A stretch of DNA of 64,000 nucleotides from an uncultured Bariatricus sp. (GCA_934320645.1 CAKRFP010000008.1:1-64000), one strand, 5' to 3'. Positions 33,498 through 43,316 are shown, counted from the stretch's first letter. The notes: a model not told the origin generated them from the sequence alone. A program made the numbers and translations.

Positions 33498-35006
33498 GTG
33501 AGTTCAATAAGTTCAGAAGAAATTATTTCTATTCTGAAAAATGAAATAGAGAATTTTGATCAGATCAGTAAAGACAGCGAGGTTGGAACGGTTGTCTCTG
33601 TCGGTGACGGAATTGCAAATATCTATGGAATAGAACATGCAATGTACGGAGAAATCGTGACATTTGAAAATGGACTGAAAGGTATGGTTCAGGATATTCA
33701 GAAAGACACCATTGGCTGTATTTTGTTCGGATCAGATGTTGATATTAAAGAAGGTACGAAAGTGATGCGTACCAAAAAGAAAGCCGGAGTACCGGTTGGC
33801 GATAAATTTATCGGACGTGTCGTAAATGCACTTGGAGCTCCGATTGATGGAGCCGGAGAAATCGAAGCAGAAGATTACAGACCGATTGAAAATGAAGCAC
33901 CTGGAATTGTAGACCGTAAATCCGTCAGTGTTCCAATGGAAACAGGAATCCTTTCTATCGATTCTATGTTCCCGATCGGACGTGGACAGAGAGAGTTGAT
34001 CATCGGAGACCGTCAGACAGGAAAGACTTCCATTGCTACAGACACGATTTTGAATCAGAAGGGCAAGGATGTCATCTGTATCTATGTAGCGATCGGTCAG
34101 AAAGCATCAACGATCGCAAAGGTTGTCAATACCTTTAAAAACGGCGGCGCAATGGATTACACCATCGTAGTAGCATCAACAGCAAGTGACTGTGCACCGC
34201 TTCAGTATATTGCACCTTATGCAGGAACCGCTATTGCAGAACATTTCATGCACAAAGGAAAAGATGTCCTGATCGTTTACGATGATCTTTCAAAGCACGC
34301 AGTTGCATACCGTGCGCTGTCCCTGCTTCTTGGACGTTCACCGGGACGAGAAGCTTATCCCGGAGATGTTTTCTATCTGCATTCAAGACTGCTTGAGAGA
34401 TCAAGCCGTTTAAGCGATGAAATGGGAGGCGGTTCGATCACAGCACTTCCGATCATCGAGACACAGGCAGGAGATGTATCTGCATACATTCCGACCAACG
34501 TCATTTCCATTACAGACGGACAGATCTTCCTGGAAAGTGATTTGTTCTTCTCAGGAATGAGACCGGCGGTTAACGTAGGTCTTTCCGTATCCCGTGTTGG
34601 TGGTGCAGCACAGACAAAGGCAATGAAGAAGGCAGCCGGAAGTATCCGTATCGATCTTGCACAGTATCGTGAGATGGAAGTCTTTACACAGTTCAGTTCC
34701 GATCTGGATGCAGCAACAAAGGAACAGCTGGAATATGGATCCGGTCTGATGGAACTTCTGAAACAGCCACTTGGACATCCAATGTCCATGCATGAGATGG
34801 TCATTACCTTATGTGCAGCAAGAAATAAAGTACTGCTTGGTATTAATACAAAAGAAGTCAAGAAATTCCAGATGGATATGCTGAATTATTTTGCAACAGT
34901 TCATCCGGAAATCAGTGAAGAGATTGAGCAGACAAAGGCTTTGTCCGATGAACTGGCTGCAAAGATCGTGGAAGTAGCGAAGGAATTCAAAGACAGCAGG
35001 TGTTAA
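33498..35006 (+). CDS. atpA: F-type ATP synthase subunit alpha
   Basis: About 502 residues. The non-catalytic nucleotide-binding subunit carries the P-loop GDRQTGKTSIATD, the DDLSKHAVAYR segment and the signature PAVNVGLSVSRVGGAAQ. The N terminus starts with a beta barrel (VVSVGDGIANIYGI). GTG 33489 overlaps the atpH stop but lies inside the ribosome-binding site; GTG 33498, nine bases after GGAGG, is preferred and gives MSSISSEEIISIL. Confidence 0.96.
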   Translation: MSSISSEEIISILKNEIENFDQISKDSEVGTVVSVGDGIANIYGIEHAMYGEIVTFENGLKGMVQDIQKDTIGCILFGSDVDIKEGTKVMRTKKKAGVPVGDKFIGRVVNALGAPIDGAGEIEAEDYRPIENEAPGIVDRKSVSVPMETGILSIDSMFPIGRGQRELIIGDRQTGKTSIATDTILNQKGKDVICIYVAIGQKASTIAKVVNTFKNGGAMDYTIVVASTASDCAPLQYIAPYAGTAIAEHFMHKGKDVLIVYDDLSKHAVAYRALSLLLGRSPGREAYPGDVFYLHSRLLERSSRLSDEMGGGSITALPIIETQAGDVSAYIPTNVISITDGQIFLESDLFFSGMRPAVNVGLSVSRVGGAAQTKAMKKAAGSIRIDLAQYREMEVFTQFSSDLDAATKEQLEYGSGLMELLKQPLGHPMSMHEMVITLCAARNKVLLGINTKEVKKFQMDMLNYFATVHPEISEEIEQTKALSDELAAKIVEVAKEFKDSRC

Positions 35007-35007
35007 T

Positions 35008-35901
35008 ATGGCAAATATCAGAGAAATACAGACTCGGATCAACAGTGTAAAAGATACAATGAAGATCACAAACGCCATGTATATGATCTCATCTACCAAG
35101 ATGAGACAGGCGAAGAAAAAGCTGGCAGAGTCAGAACCGTATTTTTACGGACTGCAGGGAGAGATTTCCAGAATCCTGCGTCATATGCCGGAAATCGAAC
35201 ATCTCTATTTTGATAAGAGAGAAGAGGTTCCGAAAGAGAAACGAAAAATAGGTTCGATCGTTATTACTGCAGATAAAGGACTTGCTGGAGCGTATAATCA
35301 TAATATTGTAAAAGTAGAGGATGAGCTGCTGAAAGAGCCCGGGGAACATAAATTATTCGTGGTCGGTGAACTTGGAAGACATTATTATGCGAATAAAGGT
35401 GTGAAAATTGATACGAATTTTCTCTATACAGTTCAGAAACCTACAATGCATAGAGCGAGAGATATTGCAGAAGAGATCTTTTCACAGTTCCGCGAGGGTG
35501 AGCTGGATGAGGTATATATCGTTTATACCCGAATGGAAAATTCCATGCTGACAATGGTTGAGAAGATGAAGATCCTTCCACTTGAAAGATCTTCTTTCAA
35601 TGAGATGAAGATGCCGATCAATATCCATCGTGAAGCGATCGCACTTTATCCATCAGCTGAAGCAGTTCTGGACAGTATCGTACCGAACTATGTGGTTGGT
35701 ATGATCTATGGATGTCTGGTAGAGGCATATGCAAGTGAACATAATGCGCGAATGACAGCAATGCAATCAGCAACAGACAGCGCGCAGGAAATCATCAAAG
35801 ATCTTTCTATTATATATAACAGGGCAAGGCAGGCTGCGATCACACAGGAAATTACTGAGGTTTGTGCAGGTGCCAAAGCCCAGAAACGGAAAAGGAAGTG
35901 A
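35008..35901 (+). CDS. atpG: F-type ATP synthase subunit gamma
   Basis: 297 residues. Gamma is the rotating shaft. The conserved N-terminal helix MANIREIQTRINSVKDTMKI and the C-terminal helix ending ITQEITEVCAGA are the coiled coil that enters the alpha/beta ring; ITADKGLAGAYNHN marks the middle domain. It starts one base after the atpA stop. Its last codons overlap the region upstream of atpD. Confidence 0.96.
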   Translation: MANIREIQTRINSVKDTMKITNAMYMISSTKMRQAKKKLAESEPYFYGLQGEISRILRHMPEIEHLYFDKREEVPKEKRKIGSIVITADKGLAGAYNHNIVKVEDELLKEPGEHKLFVVGELGRHYYANKGVKIDTNFLYTVQKPTMHRARDIAEEIFSQFREGELDEVYIVYTRMENSMLTMVEKMKILPLERSSFNEMKMPINIHREAIALYPSAEAVLDSIVPNYVVGMIYGCLVEAYASEHNARMTAMQSATDSAQEIIKDLSIIYNRARQAAITQEITEVCAGAKAQKRKRK

Positions 35902-35909
35902 AAACAGGT

Positions 35910-37307
35910 ATGAATAAAGGACGTATTGTACAGGTCATGGGACCAGTTGTTGACGTTGTATTTGAGGACGGAAATCTGCCGCGTATCAAAGATGCCCTGC
36001 AGGTGGAGAACAACGGAAAAACCTGTATTATGGAAGTTGCGCAGCATCTGGGAAATGATGAGGTTCGTTGTCTGATGCTGGCAGCAAGTGAAGGCCTTTG
36101 CAAGGACATGGAAGTAACCGCTACCGGTTCTGGAATTAAAGTACCGGTTGGAGAGCAGACACTTGGACGTCTGTTCAACGTACTTGGAGAGACCATCGAT
36201 AATGGTGAAGAAATAAAAGGAGATACCGAACACTGGGTGATCCACAGAGATCCGCCGTCATTTGAAGACCAGAGCCCGGTTGTAGAAATCCTGGAAACAG
36301 GGATCAAGGTTATCGACCTGCTTGCACCTTATGCAAAAGGTGGTAAGATCGGTCTGTTCGGTGGTGCCGGTGTAGGTAAGACTGTACTGATCCAGGAACT
36401 GATCCGTAACGTAGCCACAGAGCACGGCGGATATTCCATTTTTACCGGTGTTGGAGAACGTTCCCGTGAAGGTAACGACCTCTGGACAGAAATGAAAGCA
36501 TCCGGAGTTCTGGATAAGACAGCCTTAGTGTTTGGTCAGATGAATGAACCACCTGGAGCACGTATGCGTGTCGCTGAGACAGGACTTACGATGGCTGAAT
36601 ATTTCCGTGATAAAGAACATCAGAATGTGCTTCTTTTCATTGATAATATTTTCCGTTTTACACAGGCAGGTTCCGAAGTATCCGCACTTCTTGGACGTAT
36701 GCCATCAGCCGTAGGTTATCAGCCGACACTGGCAACTGAAATGGGTGAACTGCAGGAGAGAATCGCATCTACAAAGAATGGTTCTGTCACATCCGTACAG
36801 GCTGTTTATGTACCTGCCGATGACCTTACAGACCCGGCTCCGGCAACTACATTTGCTCATCTGGATGCAACAACCGTACTCTCCCGTAAGGTTGTAGAAC
36901 AGGGTATTTATCCGGCTGTTGATCCACTGGAATCTAACTCCCGTATTCTGGAGGCGGATATTGTCGGAGAAGAGCATTATGAAGTTGCAAACCGTGTAAC
37001 AGAGGTTCTGCAGAAATACAAAGAGCTGCAGGATATCATCGCAATTCTTGGTATGGAAGAGCTTTCCGATGAAGACAAGGCAACGGTTATGAGAGCAAGA
37101 AAGATTCAGAAATTCCTCTCCCAGCCATTCTTCGTTGCAGAGACATTTACCGGAGTTCCGGGAAAATATGTACCTCTGAAGGAGACGATCCGTGGATTTA
37201 AGATGATCCTCGACGGAGAAATGGATGAGTATCCGGAGAATGCATTCTTCAATGTAGGAACGATTGATGAAGTCATCGAGAAGGCAAAGGCTGAAAAAGC
37301 AGAATAG
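35910..37307 (+). CDS. atpD: F-type ATP synthase subunit beta
   Basis: 465 residues, the catalytic subunit. The P-loop GGAGVGKT, catalytic GVGERSREGNDLW, FIDNIFRFTQAGSEVSALLGRMPSAVGYQPTL region and the DELSEED-like stretch MEELSDEDK are intact. An upstream in-frame start would lie inside atpG; ATG 35910 gives the normal MNKGRIVQVMGPVVDV. It ends three bases before the first possible atpC start. Confidence 0.97.
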   Translation: MNKGRIVQVMGPVVDVVFEDGNLPRIKDALQVENNGKTCIMEVAQHLGNDEVRCLMLAASEGLCKDMEVTATGSGIKVPVGEQTLGRLFNVLGETIDNGEEIKGDTEHWVIHRDPPSFEDQSPVVEILETGIKVIDLLAPYAKGGKIGLFGGAGVGKTVLIQELIRNVATEHGGYSIFTGVGERSREGNDLWTEMKASGVLDKTALVFGQMNEPPGARMRVAETGLTMAEYFRDKEHQNVLLFIDNIFRFTQAGSEVSALLGRMPSAVGYQPTLATEMGELQERIASTKNGSVTSVQAVYVPADDLTDPAPATTFAHLDATTVLSRKVVEQGIYPAVDPLESNSRILEADIVGEEHYEVANRVTEVLQKYKELQDIIAILGMEELSDEDKATVMRARKIQKFLSQPFFVAETFTGVPGKYVPLKETIRGFKMILDGEMDEYPENAFFNVGTIDEVIEKAKAEKAE

Positions 37308-37318
37308 AGGTGCCGGGT

Positions 37319-37732
37319 ATGGATACATTTGGACTTAAAATTATTTCCAGTGACCGGGTATTCTATGAAGGACGCTGCAGAAAGATGATCGTGCCGGTAC
37401 CGGATGGCGGTGGAATGGAAATTCTTCCGCACCATGAAAATATGGTGATCGCTGTGGTGATCGGTGAGGCAATGCTTCAGTTTGAAGAAGGCGAATGGGT
37501 GAACCTTGCGGTTGGAGCCGGATTCCTTGAGATCGTCAACAACCGTGTGACGATGTTGGTGCAGACGGCAGAGAAACCAGAGGATATCGATGCCAGACAT
37601 GCCCAGGAGCAGATGGAGTATGCAGAAGAAAGGCTTCGCCAGAAACAGAGTATACAGGAATATTACCGGACACAGGCTTCGCTTTCAAGGGCGATGAACC
37701 GGTTGAAGGTGTCGAAGCGAAAAAAATGGTAA
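37319..37732 (+). CDS. atpC: F-type ATP synthase subunit epsilon
   Basis: 137 residues. The N-terminal beta sandwich (FGLKIISSDRVFYEG, GGGMEILPHHENMVIAV) touches the c ring and the C-terminal helical hairpin (AEERLRQKQSIQEYYRTQASLSRAMNRLKV) can act as a brake on ATP hydrolysis in other bacteria. GTG 37310 is in frame, but ATG 37319, seven bases after AGAGGTG, is more likely. Last gene of atpBEFHAGDC. Confidence 0.95.
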   Translation: MDTFGLKIISSDRVFYEGRCRKMIVPVPDGGGMEILPHHENMVIAVVIGEAMLQFEEGEWVNLAVGAGFLEIVNNRVTMLVQTAEKPEDIDARHAQEQMEYAEERLRQKQSIQEYYRTQASLSRAMNRLKVSKRKKW

Positions 37733-37753
37733 ATAGAAAACAAATTTATGTGG

Positions 37754-37788
37754 AAGCGCGTAATCTACTACAGATTGCGCGCTTTTTC
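37754..37788 (+). terminator. Terminator of the atp operon
   Basis: AAGCGCGTAATCT pairs with AGATTGCGCGCTT with one bulge, then TTTT. Confidence 0.88.
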
Positions 37789-37849
37789 AATACGGAATTT
37801 TTGACAAAATTTATTGGGAAAAATGGTACAATCTTTTACAAAATAAAAG

Positions 37850-37878
37850 TTCCGATATAGGGTAGTTTGTGGTAGAAT
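37850..37878 (+). promoter_or_regulatory. Probable promoter of the HD-domain gene
   Basis: TTCCGA (37850-37855), 17 bases, TAGAAT (37873-37878). A weaker TTGACA...TACAAT pair upstream (37801) has a 20-base spacer. Confidence 0.5.
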
Positions 37879-37959
37879 ATATAACAGTGTGCGTGTACCG
37901 AGAAACAAGATTTTGGGGTGTTAAAATAGAGTGTATTTCATCATAGAAGGAGCAAAAAC

Positions 37960-38553
37960 GTGGAAAAAGAGGAGCTTACGCAATTATTTAATTTCTTTCG
38001 GGAGATTGATAAGGAAAAATTTATTGGAAGGCAGACATATCTGACGGATGGTGTGCGTAAGGAGAATGATGCGGAGCATGCGTGGCATATGGCGATCATG
38101 ACGGTTCTGCTTGCGGGATATTCCAATGAGAAGATCGATGTTCTTAAGACAGTGACGATGCTTTTGATCCATGATATTGTAGAAATTGATGCGGGGGATA
38201 CCTATGCCTATGATGAAGATGCGAAGAAGACGCAGAGGGAACGTGAAGTGAAGGCTGCGGACCGGATTTTCGGACTTCTTCCGGAAAAGCAGGGAAAGGA
38301 ATTCCGGGCGCTCTGGGAGGAATTTGAGGCACAGGAGACTGCTGAGTCGAAGTTTGCCCGGACGATGGACAATATCCAGCCGATCATGTTAAATGCGGCT
38401 ACAGACGGCAAAGCGTGGGAGGAACACGATGTTCATATCGAACAGATCCTGAACCGTAACCGGAATACGGCAAAAGGCTCAGAAGCGATCTGGGAGTATG
38501 CAAAGGAAGAATTTTTAAGACCGAATCTGGAAAATGGCAAGATAAAAAAATAA
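37960..38553 (+). CDS. HD-domain metal-dependent phosphohydrolase (YfbR-like 5'-nucleotidase family)
   Basis: 197 residues starting at GTG, with AAGGAG seven bases upstream. The HD fold residues are visible: His in NDAEHAWHMA, the HD pair in LLIHDIVEIDAGD, and a later Asp in TMDNIQPIM. This pattern (H...HD...D with EID-AGD) matches the HD family that includes YfbR 5'-deoxynucleotidases. Its position directly upstream of nrdD fits a role in deoxynucleotide balance, but that is inference from context. Confidence 0.85.
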   Translation: MEKEELTQLFNFFREIDKEKFIGRQTYLTDGVRKENDAEHAWHMAIMTVLLAGYSNEKIDVLKTVTMLLIHDIVEIDAGDTYAYDEDAKKTQREREVKAADRIFGLLPEKQGKEFRALWEEFEAQETAESKFARTMDNIQPIMLNAATDGKAWEEHDVHIEQILNRNRNTAKGSEAIWEYAKEEFLRPNLENGKIKK

Positions 38554-38615
38554 CATAAAAAAAACAAAAATCCCCCTTTTCATTTTCGTGAATATGGGGT
38601 ATCATATACTACAGA

Positions 38616-38662
38616 GCGCAAAATATAGTGGAGAAACTTAAAAGTGACACTATATTTTGTGG
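38616..38662 (+). promoter_or_regulatory. Tandem NrdR boxes upstream of nrdD
   Basis: Box 1, GCGCAAAATATAGTGG (38616-38631), and box 2, ACACTATATTTTGTGG (38647-38662), are separated by 15 bases (start to start 31, three helical turns), the usual NrdR arrangement. Compared with ACACWATATNTWGTGT, box 2 matches 14 of 15 defined positions and box 1 matches 11. They lie just downstream of a TATACT -10 (38605-38610), a repressing position. A perfect 12-bp inverted repeat (CAAAATATAGTG/CACTATATTTTG) results from the pair. Confidence 0.82.
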
Positions 38663-38693
38663 AGCGATAGAACAAAGTTAGGAGAAAGTTGGG

Positions 38694-40883
38694 ATGGGTT
38701 TGGAAGTAAAGACGAGAGTAATCAAAAGAAACGGTGAGGAAGTAGACTTCCGGCTGGAGAAGATTGTGAATGCGATCAAAAAAGCGAATGAAGAGGTTGA
38801 GAACATCCACAAGATGAATGACTTTCAGATCATTGCAATTGCGGAGAAGATTGCACAGCAGACAGAGGAATTTACGCATGCAGTGAATGTGGAGGACATC
38901 CAGGATATGGTTGAGACCGGCATTATGGAGATGCGTGGTTATGAGGTTGCCCAGAAGTATGTCCGCTATCGCTATAAGAGAGAATTAACCAGAAAGTCGA
39001 ATACAACGGATAACGGAATCCTTGCATTGATCGATCATATGAACGAGGAAGTAAAGCAGGAGAACTCCAATAAGAATCCTGTGATCAATTCTACACAGAG
39101 AGATTACATGGCAGGAGAGGTCAGCAAGGACCTTACCAGGAGAGTCCTCCTTCCGGAAGAAATCGTCCGTGCACACGAAGAAGGAATCATTCATTTTCAT
39201 GATATGGACTATTTTGCACAGAAAGAGCACAACTGTGATCTGATCAACCTGGAGGATATGCTCCAGAACGGAACTGTCATCAGTGAGACGATGATCGAGA
39301 AACCACATAGTTTCTTTACCGCGTGTAATGTGACCACACAGATCGTTGCACAGGTTGCAAGTAACCAGTATGGCGGACAGTCATTTACGCTGTCACATCT
39401 TGCACCATTCGTAGATGTAAGCCGTCAGAAGCTCCGCAAGAGTGTCATTGAAGAAAGAATGGAATCCGGAGAGGTTCTGGATGATGCGATCATCGACAAG
39501 ATCACAGAGAGAAGGCTTCGTACCGAAGTACAGAGCGGAATCCAGACGATCCAGTATCAGCTGATCACACTGATGACCTGTAATGGACAGGCACCTTTCG
39601 TAACTGTTTTCATGTATTTGGATGAGGTTCCGGAAGGAAGAACCAGGGATGACCTTGCGATGATCATCGAAGAAGTGATGAAGCAGCGTATGCAGGGGGT
39701 TAAGAATGAAAAGGGTGTATGGATCACACCGGCGTTTCCGAAGCTGATCTATGTACTGGATGAAGATAATATTACCGAGGATTCCAAATACTGGTATCTG
39801 ACTGAGCTGGCTGCAAAATGTACGGCAAAGCGTATGGTGCCGGATTATATTTCTGCAAAGATCATGAAAGAACTGAAAGATGGAGATGTTTATCCGTGCA
39901 TGGGATGCCGCTCATTCCTTACCGTAGAAGATTCCCAGAGAAATGCAGACGGAAGCCATAAGTTCTACGGACGTTTCAACCAGGGGGTTGTGACGATCAA
40001 CCTGGTTGATGTGGCATGTTCAGCAGAAGGTAACATGGAACGTTTCTGGGAAATCCTGGATGAGAGACTGGAGCTTTGTCACAGAGCACTCAGATGCAGA
40101 CATGAGCGTCTTCTCGGAACCGTTTCAGATGTAGCACCGATCCTGTGGCAGAACGGGGCACTTGCCCGTCTGAAAAAGGGAGAGACCATCGACAAGCTGT
40201 TATTTGATGGATATTCAACCATTTCCCTCGGCTATGCGGGACTTTATGAGATGTGTATGCGGATGCTTGGCAAATCCCATACAGATCCGGAAGCAAAGCC
40301 ATTTGCACTGTCAGTTATGCAGCGTCTGAACGATAAATGTAAAGAATGGAAAGAAGCGGAAAACATTAGCTATTCCGTATATGGGACACCGATGGAATCT
40401 ACCACATACAAGTTCGCAAAATGTCTGCAGAAGCGTTTCGGAATCATTCCGGGCGTTACAGATAAGAACTATATTACAAACAGCTATCATGTACATGTTA
40501 CTGAAGAAATCGATGCATTCAGTAAGCTGAAATTTGAATCGGAATTTCAGAAGCTTTCACCGGGTGGAGCGATCAGCTATATTGAAGTGCCGAATATGCA
40601 GACCAATATTCCGGCGGTACTTTCCGTATTACAGTACATTTATGAGAATATCATGTATGCAGAGTTGAATACCAAGAGTGATTTCTGCGAAGTCTGCGGT
40701 TATGACGGAGAGATCAAGATCATCGAGGACGAGACCGGAAAGCTGGTATGGGAATGCCCGAACTGTGGCAACCGGGATCAGGATAAGCTCTTTGTAGCGA
40801 GAAGAACCTGCGGATATATCGGAACCCAGTTCTGGAATCAGGGAAGAACCCAGGAGATTAAGGACAGGGTACTGCATCTGTAA
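38694..40883 (+). CDS. nrdD: Anaerobic ribonucleoside-triphosphate reductase (class III)
   Basis: 729 residues. It reduces ribonucleotides to deoxyribonucleotides using a glycyl radical and works only without oxygen. Residues 5-95 form an ATP-cone allosteric domain (VIKRNGEEVDFRLEKIVNAI). The catalytic core includes CNVTTQIVAQVASNQYGGQS and CMGCRSFL. A C-terminal zinc ribbon (CEVCGYDG...CPNCGNRD) precedes the radical loop RRTCGYIGTQFWNQGR, where Gly of CGYIG is the radical site. Length and motifs are complete. Its activase gene nrdG lies 2.5 kb away instead of directly downstream. Probably repressed by NrdR through the boxes at 38616. Confidence 0.97.
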   Translation: MGLEVKTRVIKRNGEEVDFRLEKIVNAIKKANEEVENIHKMNDFQIIAIAEKIAQQTEEFTHAVNVEDIQDMVETGIMEMRGYEVAQKYVRYRYKRELTRKSNTTDNGILALIDHMNEEVKQENSNKNPVINSTQRDYMAGEVSKDLTRRVLLPEEIVRAHEEGIIHFHDMDYFAQKEHNCDLINLEDMLQNGTVISETMIEKPHSFFTACNVTTQIVAQVASNQYGGQSFTLSHLAPFVDVSRQKLRKSVIEERMESGEVLDDAIIDKITERRLRTEVQSGIQTIQYQLITLMTCNGQAPFVTVFMYLDEVPEGRTRDDLAMIIEEVMKQRMQGVKNEKGVWITPAFPKLIYVLDEDNITEDSKYWYLTELAAKCTAKRMVPDYISAKIMKELKDGDVYPCMGCRSFLTVEDSQRNADGSHKFYGRFNQGVVTINLVDVACSAEGNMERFWEILDERLELCHRALRCRHERLLGTVSDVAPILWQNGALARLKKGETIDKLLFDGYSTISLGYAGLYEMCMRMLGKSHTDPEAKPFALSVMQRLNDKCKEWKEAENISYSVYGTPMESTTYKFAKCLQKRFGIIPGVTDKNYITNSYHVHVTEEIDAFSKLKFESEFQKLSPGGAISYIEVPNMQTNIPAVLSVLQYIYENIMYAELNTKSDFCEVCGYDGEIKIIEDETGKLVWECPNCGNRDQDKLFVARRTCGYIGTQFWNQGRTQEIKDRVLHL

Positions 40884-40930
40884 GGATGGAAATGTTTTTG
40901 AAAATTTTAATAGTGAGAAGATATAATAAA

Positions 40931-40966
40931 GGACACGGCTTTCGTTCAGAGAAGCCGTGTCCTTTA
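40931..40966 (+). terminator. Bidirectional terminator between nrdD and the lipoprotein gene
   Basis: AAAGGACACGGCTT pairs with AAGCCGTGTCCTTT, with A and T runs on either side; it serves both converging genes. Confidence 0.88.
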
Positions 40967-40974
40967 TTCACAAG

Positions 40975-41484
40975 TTATTTAAAGTTAATTGGATAAACGT
41001 CTTTGATTAAACCATCCTGATCATAAGAAAAATATATCTTTTGGACTATTTCTTTCTTATCGACTACAAAAGTTACAAGAACAGTTTCGGAATCATCTGT
41101 TTTGGAGTCAAGCGAAATATCTTTTACAGCTATTTTGGTATTATTAACAGCTGCCTCTGACAGATAGGTCTGACCATAGGTTGAAACAAAATATTCTAAT
41201 CGGCTGCTTTCAAAATATTTTCCTACAAGCTTGTTCCAGTTCTCAAGAATTTTCTCAGAATTGGCGAAAGCATCATCAGAATTTGCATCAGTATTTTCAC
41301 CGATTACGGTAGAAGCATCCGGAGAGTATAATTCTTCATTTGGCGCGGTAAACATTGCATTGATTACTGCTTCGGCTTCCGGACTTACGGCTGATTCAGA
41401 TGTTTTTTTTCCTGAGCAGCCAGTAAGCAGAATAAACAAAAGTAACAGAATAAAATAAATTTTTGGTGCTGCTTTTTTCGTCAT
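40975..41484 (-). CDS. Small lipoprotein of unknown function
   Basis: 169 residues. A signal peptide with lipobox (ILLLLFILLTGCSGK, Cys about residue 23) predicts a lipid-anchored, extracytoplasmic protein. The mature part has an acidic, low-complexity start (SAVSPEAEAV...ENTDANSDDAF) and then a compact alpha/beta domain ending in strands (VLVTFVVDKKEIVQKIYFSYDQDG). The start at 41484 has AAGGAGGG; a longer frame upstream lacks one. The layout resembles the protein at 57183. Divergent from a BlaI-like repressor, which may control it. AT-richer than nrdD. Confidence 0.75.
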   Translation of the reverse strand: MTKKAAPKIYFILLLLFILLTGCSGKKTSESAVSPEAEAVINAMFTAPNEELYSPDASTVIGENTDANSDDAFANSEKILENWNKLVGKYFESSRLEYFVSTYGQTYLSEAAVNNTKIAVKDISLDSKTDDSETVLVTFVVDKKEIVQKIYFSYDQDGLIKDVYPINFK

Positions 41485-41632
41485 GAGAATCCCTCCTTTA
41501 TAAAAGATCAAATATGTTAATTTAATAATATGATTGTAATAATAAAAAGTCAAGATAATAAAATAATAAAATTTTAATATATAGTAGATAGATTAAAAGA
41601 AGAAGTTTATAATATAATCAGGAGGCGATAAT

Positions 41633-42007
41633 ATGTTAAAAAAGAGATTAACAAATAAACAAATGGATGTAATGAATATTTTATGGGAAAATGGTAAACC
41701 AATGGCTGCATCTGAAATTTTGAAAGCAAATAAAAAATTGAATATTAATACGATTCATGCATGCATTAGAAAATTATTAGAAGAAGAATATGTAAAAGTT
41801 GCATATATTGATTATAGTGGTAATGTTATGAGTCGTTATTTTATTCCAACAGTTTCTAAAGGAAAATATTTTAGTGAGAGCTACAAAGATATTATTGGAT
41901 CAAAAAAAATAATATTAACCTCTTTAATAGAAACGGAAACTAATATTGAGGAACTCGAACAGCTTGAAAATTTAATTAGGAAGAAGAAAGAAGAATTAAA
42001 GGAGTAG
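41633..42007 (+). CDS. BlaI/MecI/CopY family transcriptional repressor
   Basis: 124 residues. The winged helix is visible: LTNKQMDVMNILWENGKPMAASEIL, then INTIHACIRKLLEEEYVKV and the wing YIDYSGNVMSRYFIP; a C-terminal coiled-coil helix (NIEELEQLENLIRKKKEEL) provides dimerisation. In this family the repressor is cleaved or released when a partner M56 metalloprotease senses a signal. The partner gene follows six bases later. AGGAGG precedes the start. AT-rich codon use unlike nrdD and nrdG. Confidence 0.9.
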   Translation: MLKKRLTNKQMDVMNILWENGKPMAASEILKANKKLNINTIHACIRKLLEEEYVKVAYIDYSGNVMSRYFIPTVSKGKYFSESYKDIIGSKKIILTSLIETETNIEELEQLENLIRKKKEELKE

Positions 42008-42013
42008 CCGGAT

Positions 42014-43144
42014 ATGTCATTATCATTGGGACCTTTTATAACATGCTTCTTGTGTACAAATATTCTTTGCATAATATTGTATTATTTGATATATAAGAAA
42101 AAAATATTTTTTGATAAAAGTTTACGTTTTATATTCTGGATAATAGGAATTATATTACTAAGGATGGTACTTCCATTTAATTTTCCATTTACATATACTT
42201 TTTATTCAGACAATATTTTACCCAAAATAGTTGATTTCATCTATTATAAATTACAACATGGGAAAATAATGATATTAGATATTGGTTTGATTATCTGGGG
42301 GATAGGAAGTATATTTCAGATCACAATAATGATACGAAGTAATATAAGATTACGAAGATATGTTAAAAATTATGTGATTAGTATGGAAAATCCAATAGCA
42401 GAAGAAATAATAGATATAGTGCAAAATGAGTTACTTTTTGAAAAAATAGAAGTAGCTGTATTGCCAGAGCTTGTGTCACCTGCAATTATTGGGATTAAAC
42501 AACCAATATTAATTATTTCGGAAAAATTTTGTTTTTCAAGACAGGAATTGAAATTGGTATGTGAACATGAAATAAATCATTATATAAAAGGTGATTTGAT
42601 CCTAGTGGCAATTATAAATATTGTTAGCTGTATACAATGGTGGAATCCTGTAATTCATTTTTTAAAGGAAGAACTAATTTTAGCGTTAGAATTATCTAAT
42701 GATTTTCAAATTATGGAAAATCAATCTGATGCTGAAAAAATAGAGTATGCAGAATTAATTTTAAAAATTGCCAAAGAAAAAGAGTATTTTAGAATAATTG
42801 ATAGAAGTTTTGGTGCTTGTTTTGTCGGAAAAAATCAAACGAATTTAAAAACAAGAATAGGGTATATCTTGAAGAAGGATGAGAAGAAAAAGGGGGTAGT
42901 GTATATAATTAACGTATTGATGCTAAGCGTAATGCTATTGGATTTTTTTTGGGTTCCGGAAGCAACACATCCGATAGATCCGGATAATCAGGAAAATTCA
43001 ATAGAAATGTCTCCCCAAAATACATATTTTCTAAAAACGAGAGAAGGGTATCAAATATTTGTAAATAATAAATTGTGGGGAGAAGTAAAAGAGATTCCGG
43101 ATGGACTGGAGAATATTCCTATACGAAAGAGTGTCAGACATTAA
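42014..43144 (+). CDS. M56 (BlaR1/MecR1-like) membrane metalloprotease without penicillin-binding sensor
   Basis: 376 residues. Three N-terminal membrane helices (to about residue 115), a cytoplasmic zinc protease domain with HEINHYIKGD (HExxH) and a following LALELSNDFQI that resembles the third-ligand E-L-x-x-D motif, and one more helix near 300. The extracellular tail is only about 60 residues, so the beta-lactam-binding domain of true BlaR1 is missing. The signal is therefore not penicillin binding in cis; the divergent lipoprotein could be the sensor or the target, which is inference. Operon with the BlaI-like repressor. Confidence 0.88.
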   Translation: MSLSLGPFITCFLCTNILCIILYYLIYKKKIFFDKSLRFIFWIIGIILLRMVLPFNFPFTYTFYSDNILPKIVDFIYYKLQHGKIMILDIGLIIWGIGSIFQITIMIRSNIRLRRYVKNYVISMENPIAEEIIDIVQNELLFEKIEVAVLPELVSPAIIGIKQPILIISEKFCFSRQELKLVCEHEINHYIKGDLILVAIINIVSCIQWWNPVIHFLKEELILALELSNDFQIMENQSDAEKIEYAELILKIAKEKEYFRIIDRSFGACFVGKNQTNLKTRIGYILKKDEKKKGVVYIINVLMLSVMLLDFFWVPEATHPIDPDNQENSIEMSPQNTYFLKTREGYQIFVNNKLWGEVKEIPDGLENIPIRKSVRH

Positions 43145-43288
43145 ATATTATAGTATGGGTAAACTTTTTTAAAGACATTTATAATTTGCTTTTTCAATCA
43201 TAATGCGTACTCATCCTTTGTGTGAAAAAAGTTTTCACCTGATACTATCAGAATAGTACAGACAGAAAGTGATGTCAAAGAAATACGG

Positions 43289-43316
43289 TTGATTTCCGGG
43301 TGCGATTTGCTATAAT
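43289..43316 (+). promoter_or_regulatory. Sigma-A promoter of nrdG
   Basis: TTGATT (43289-43294), 16 bases, TATAAT (43311-43316). No NrdR box is seen here, unlike upstream of nrdD. Confidence 0.75.

Noticed and set aside
41485..41632. Canonical BlaI operator (TACA-N-TGTA dyad) in the divergent region
   Set aside because: Only AT-rich sequence is visible; no dyad matching the known operator.
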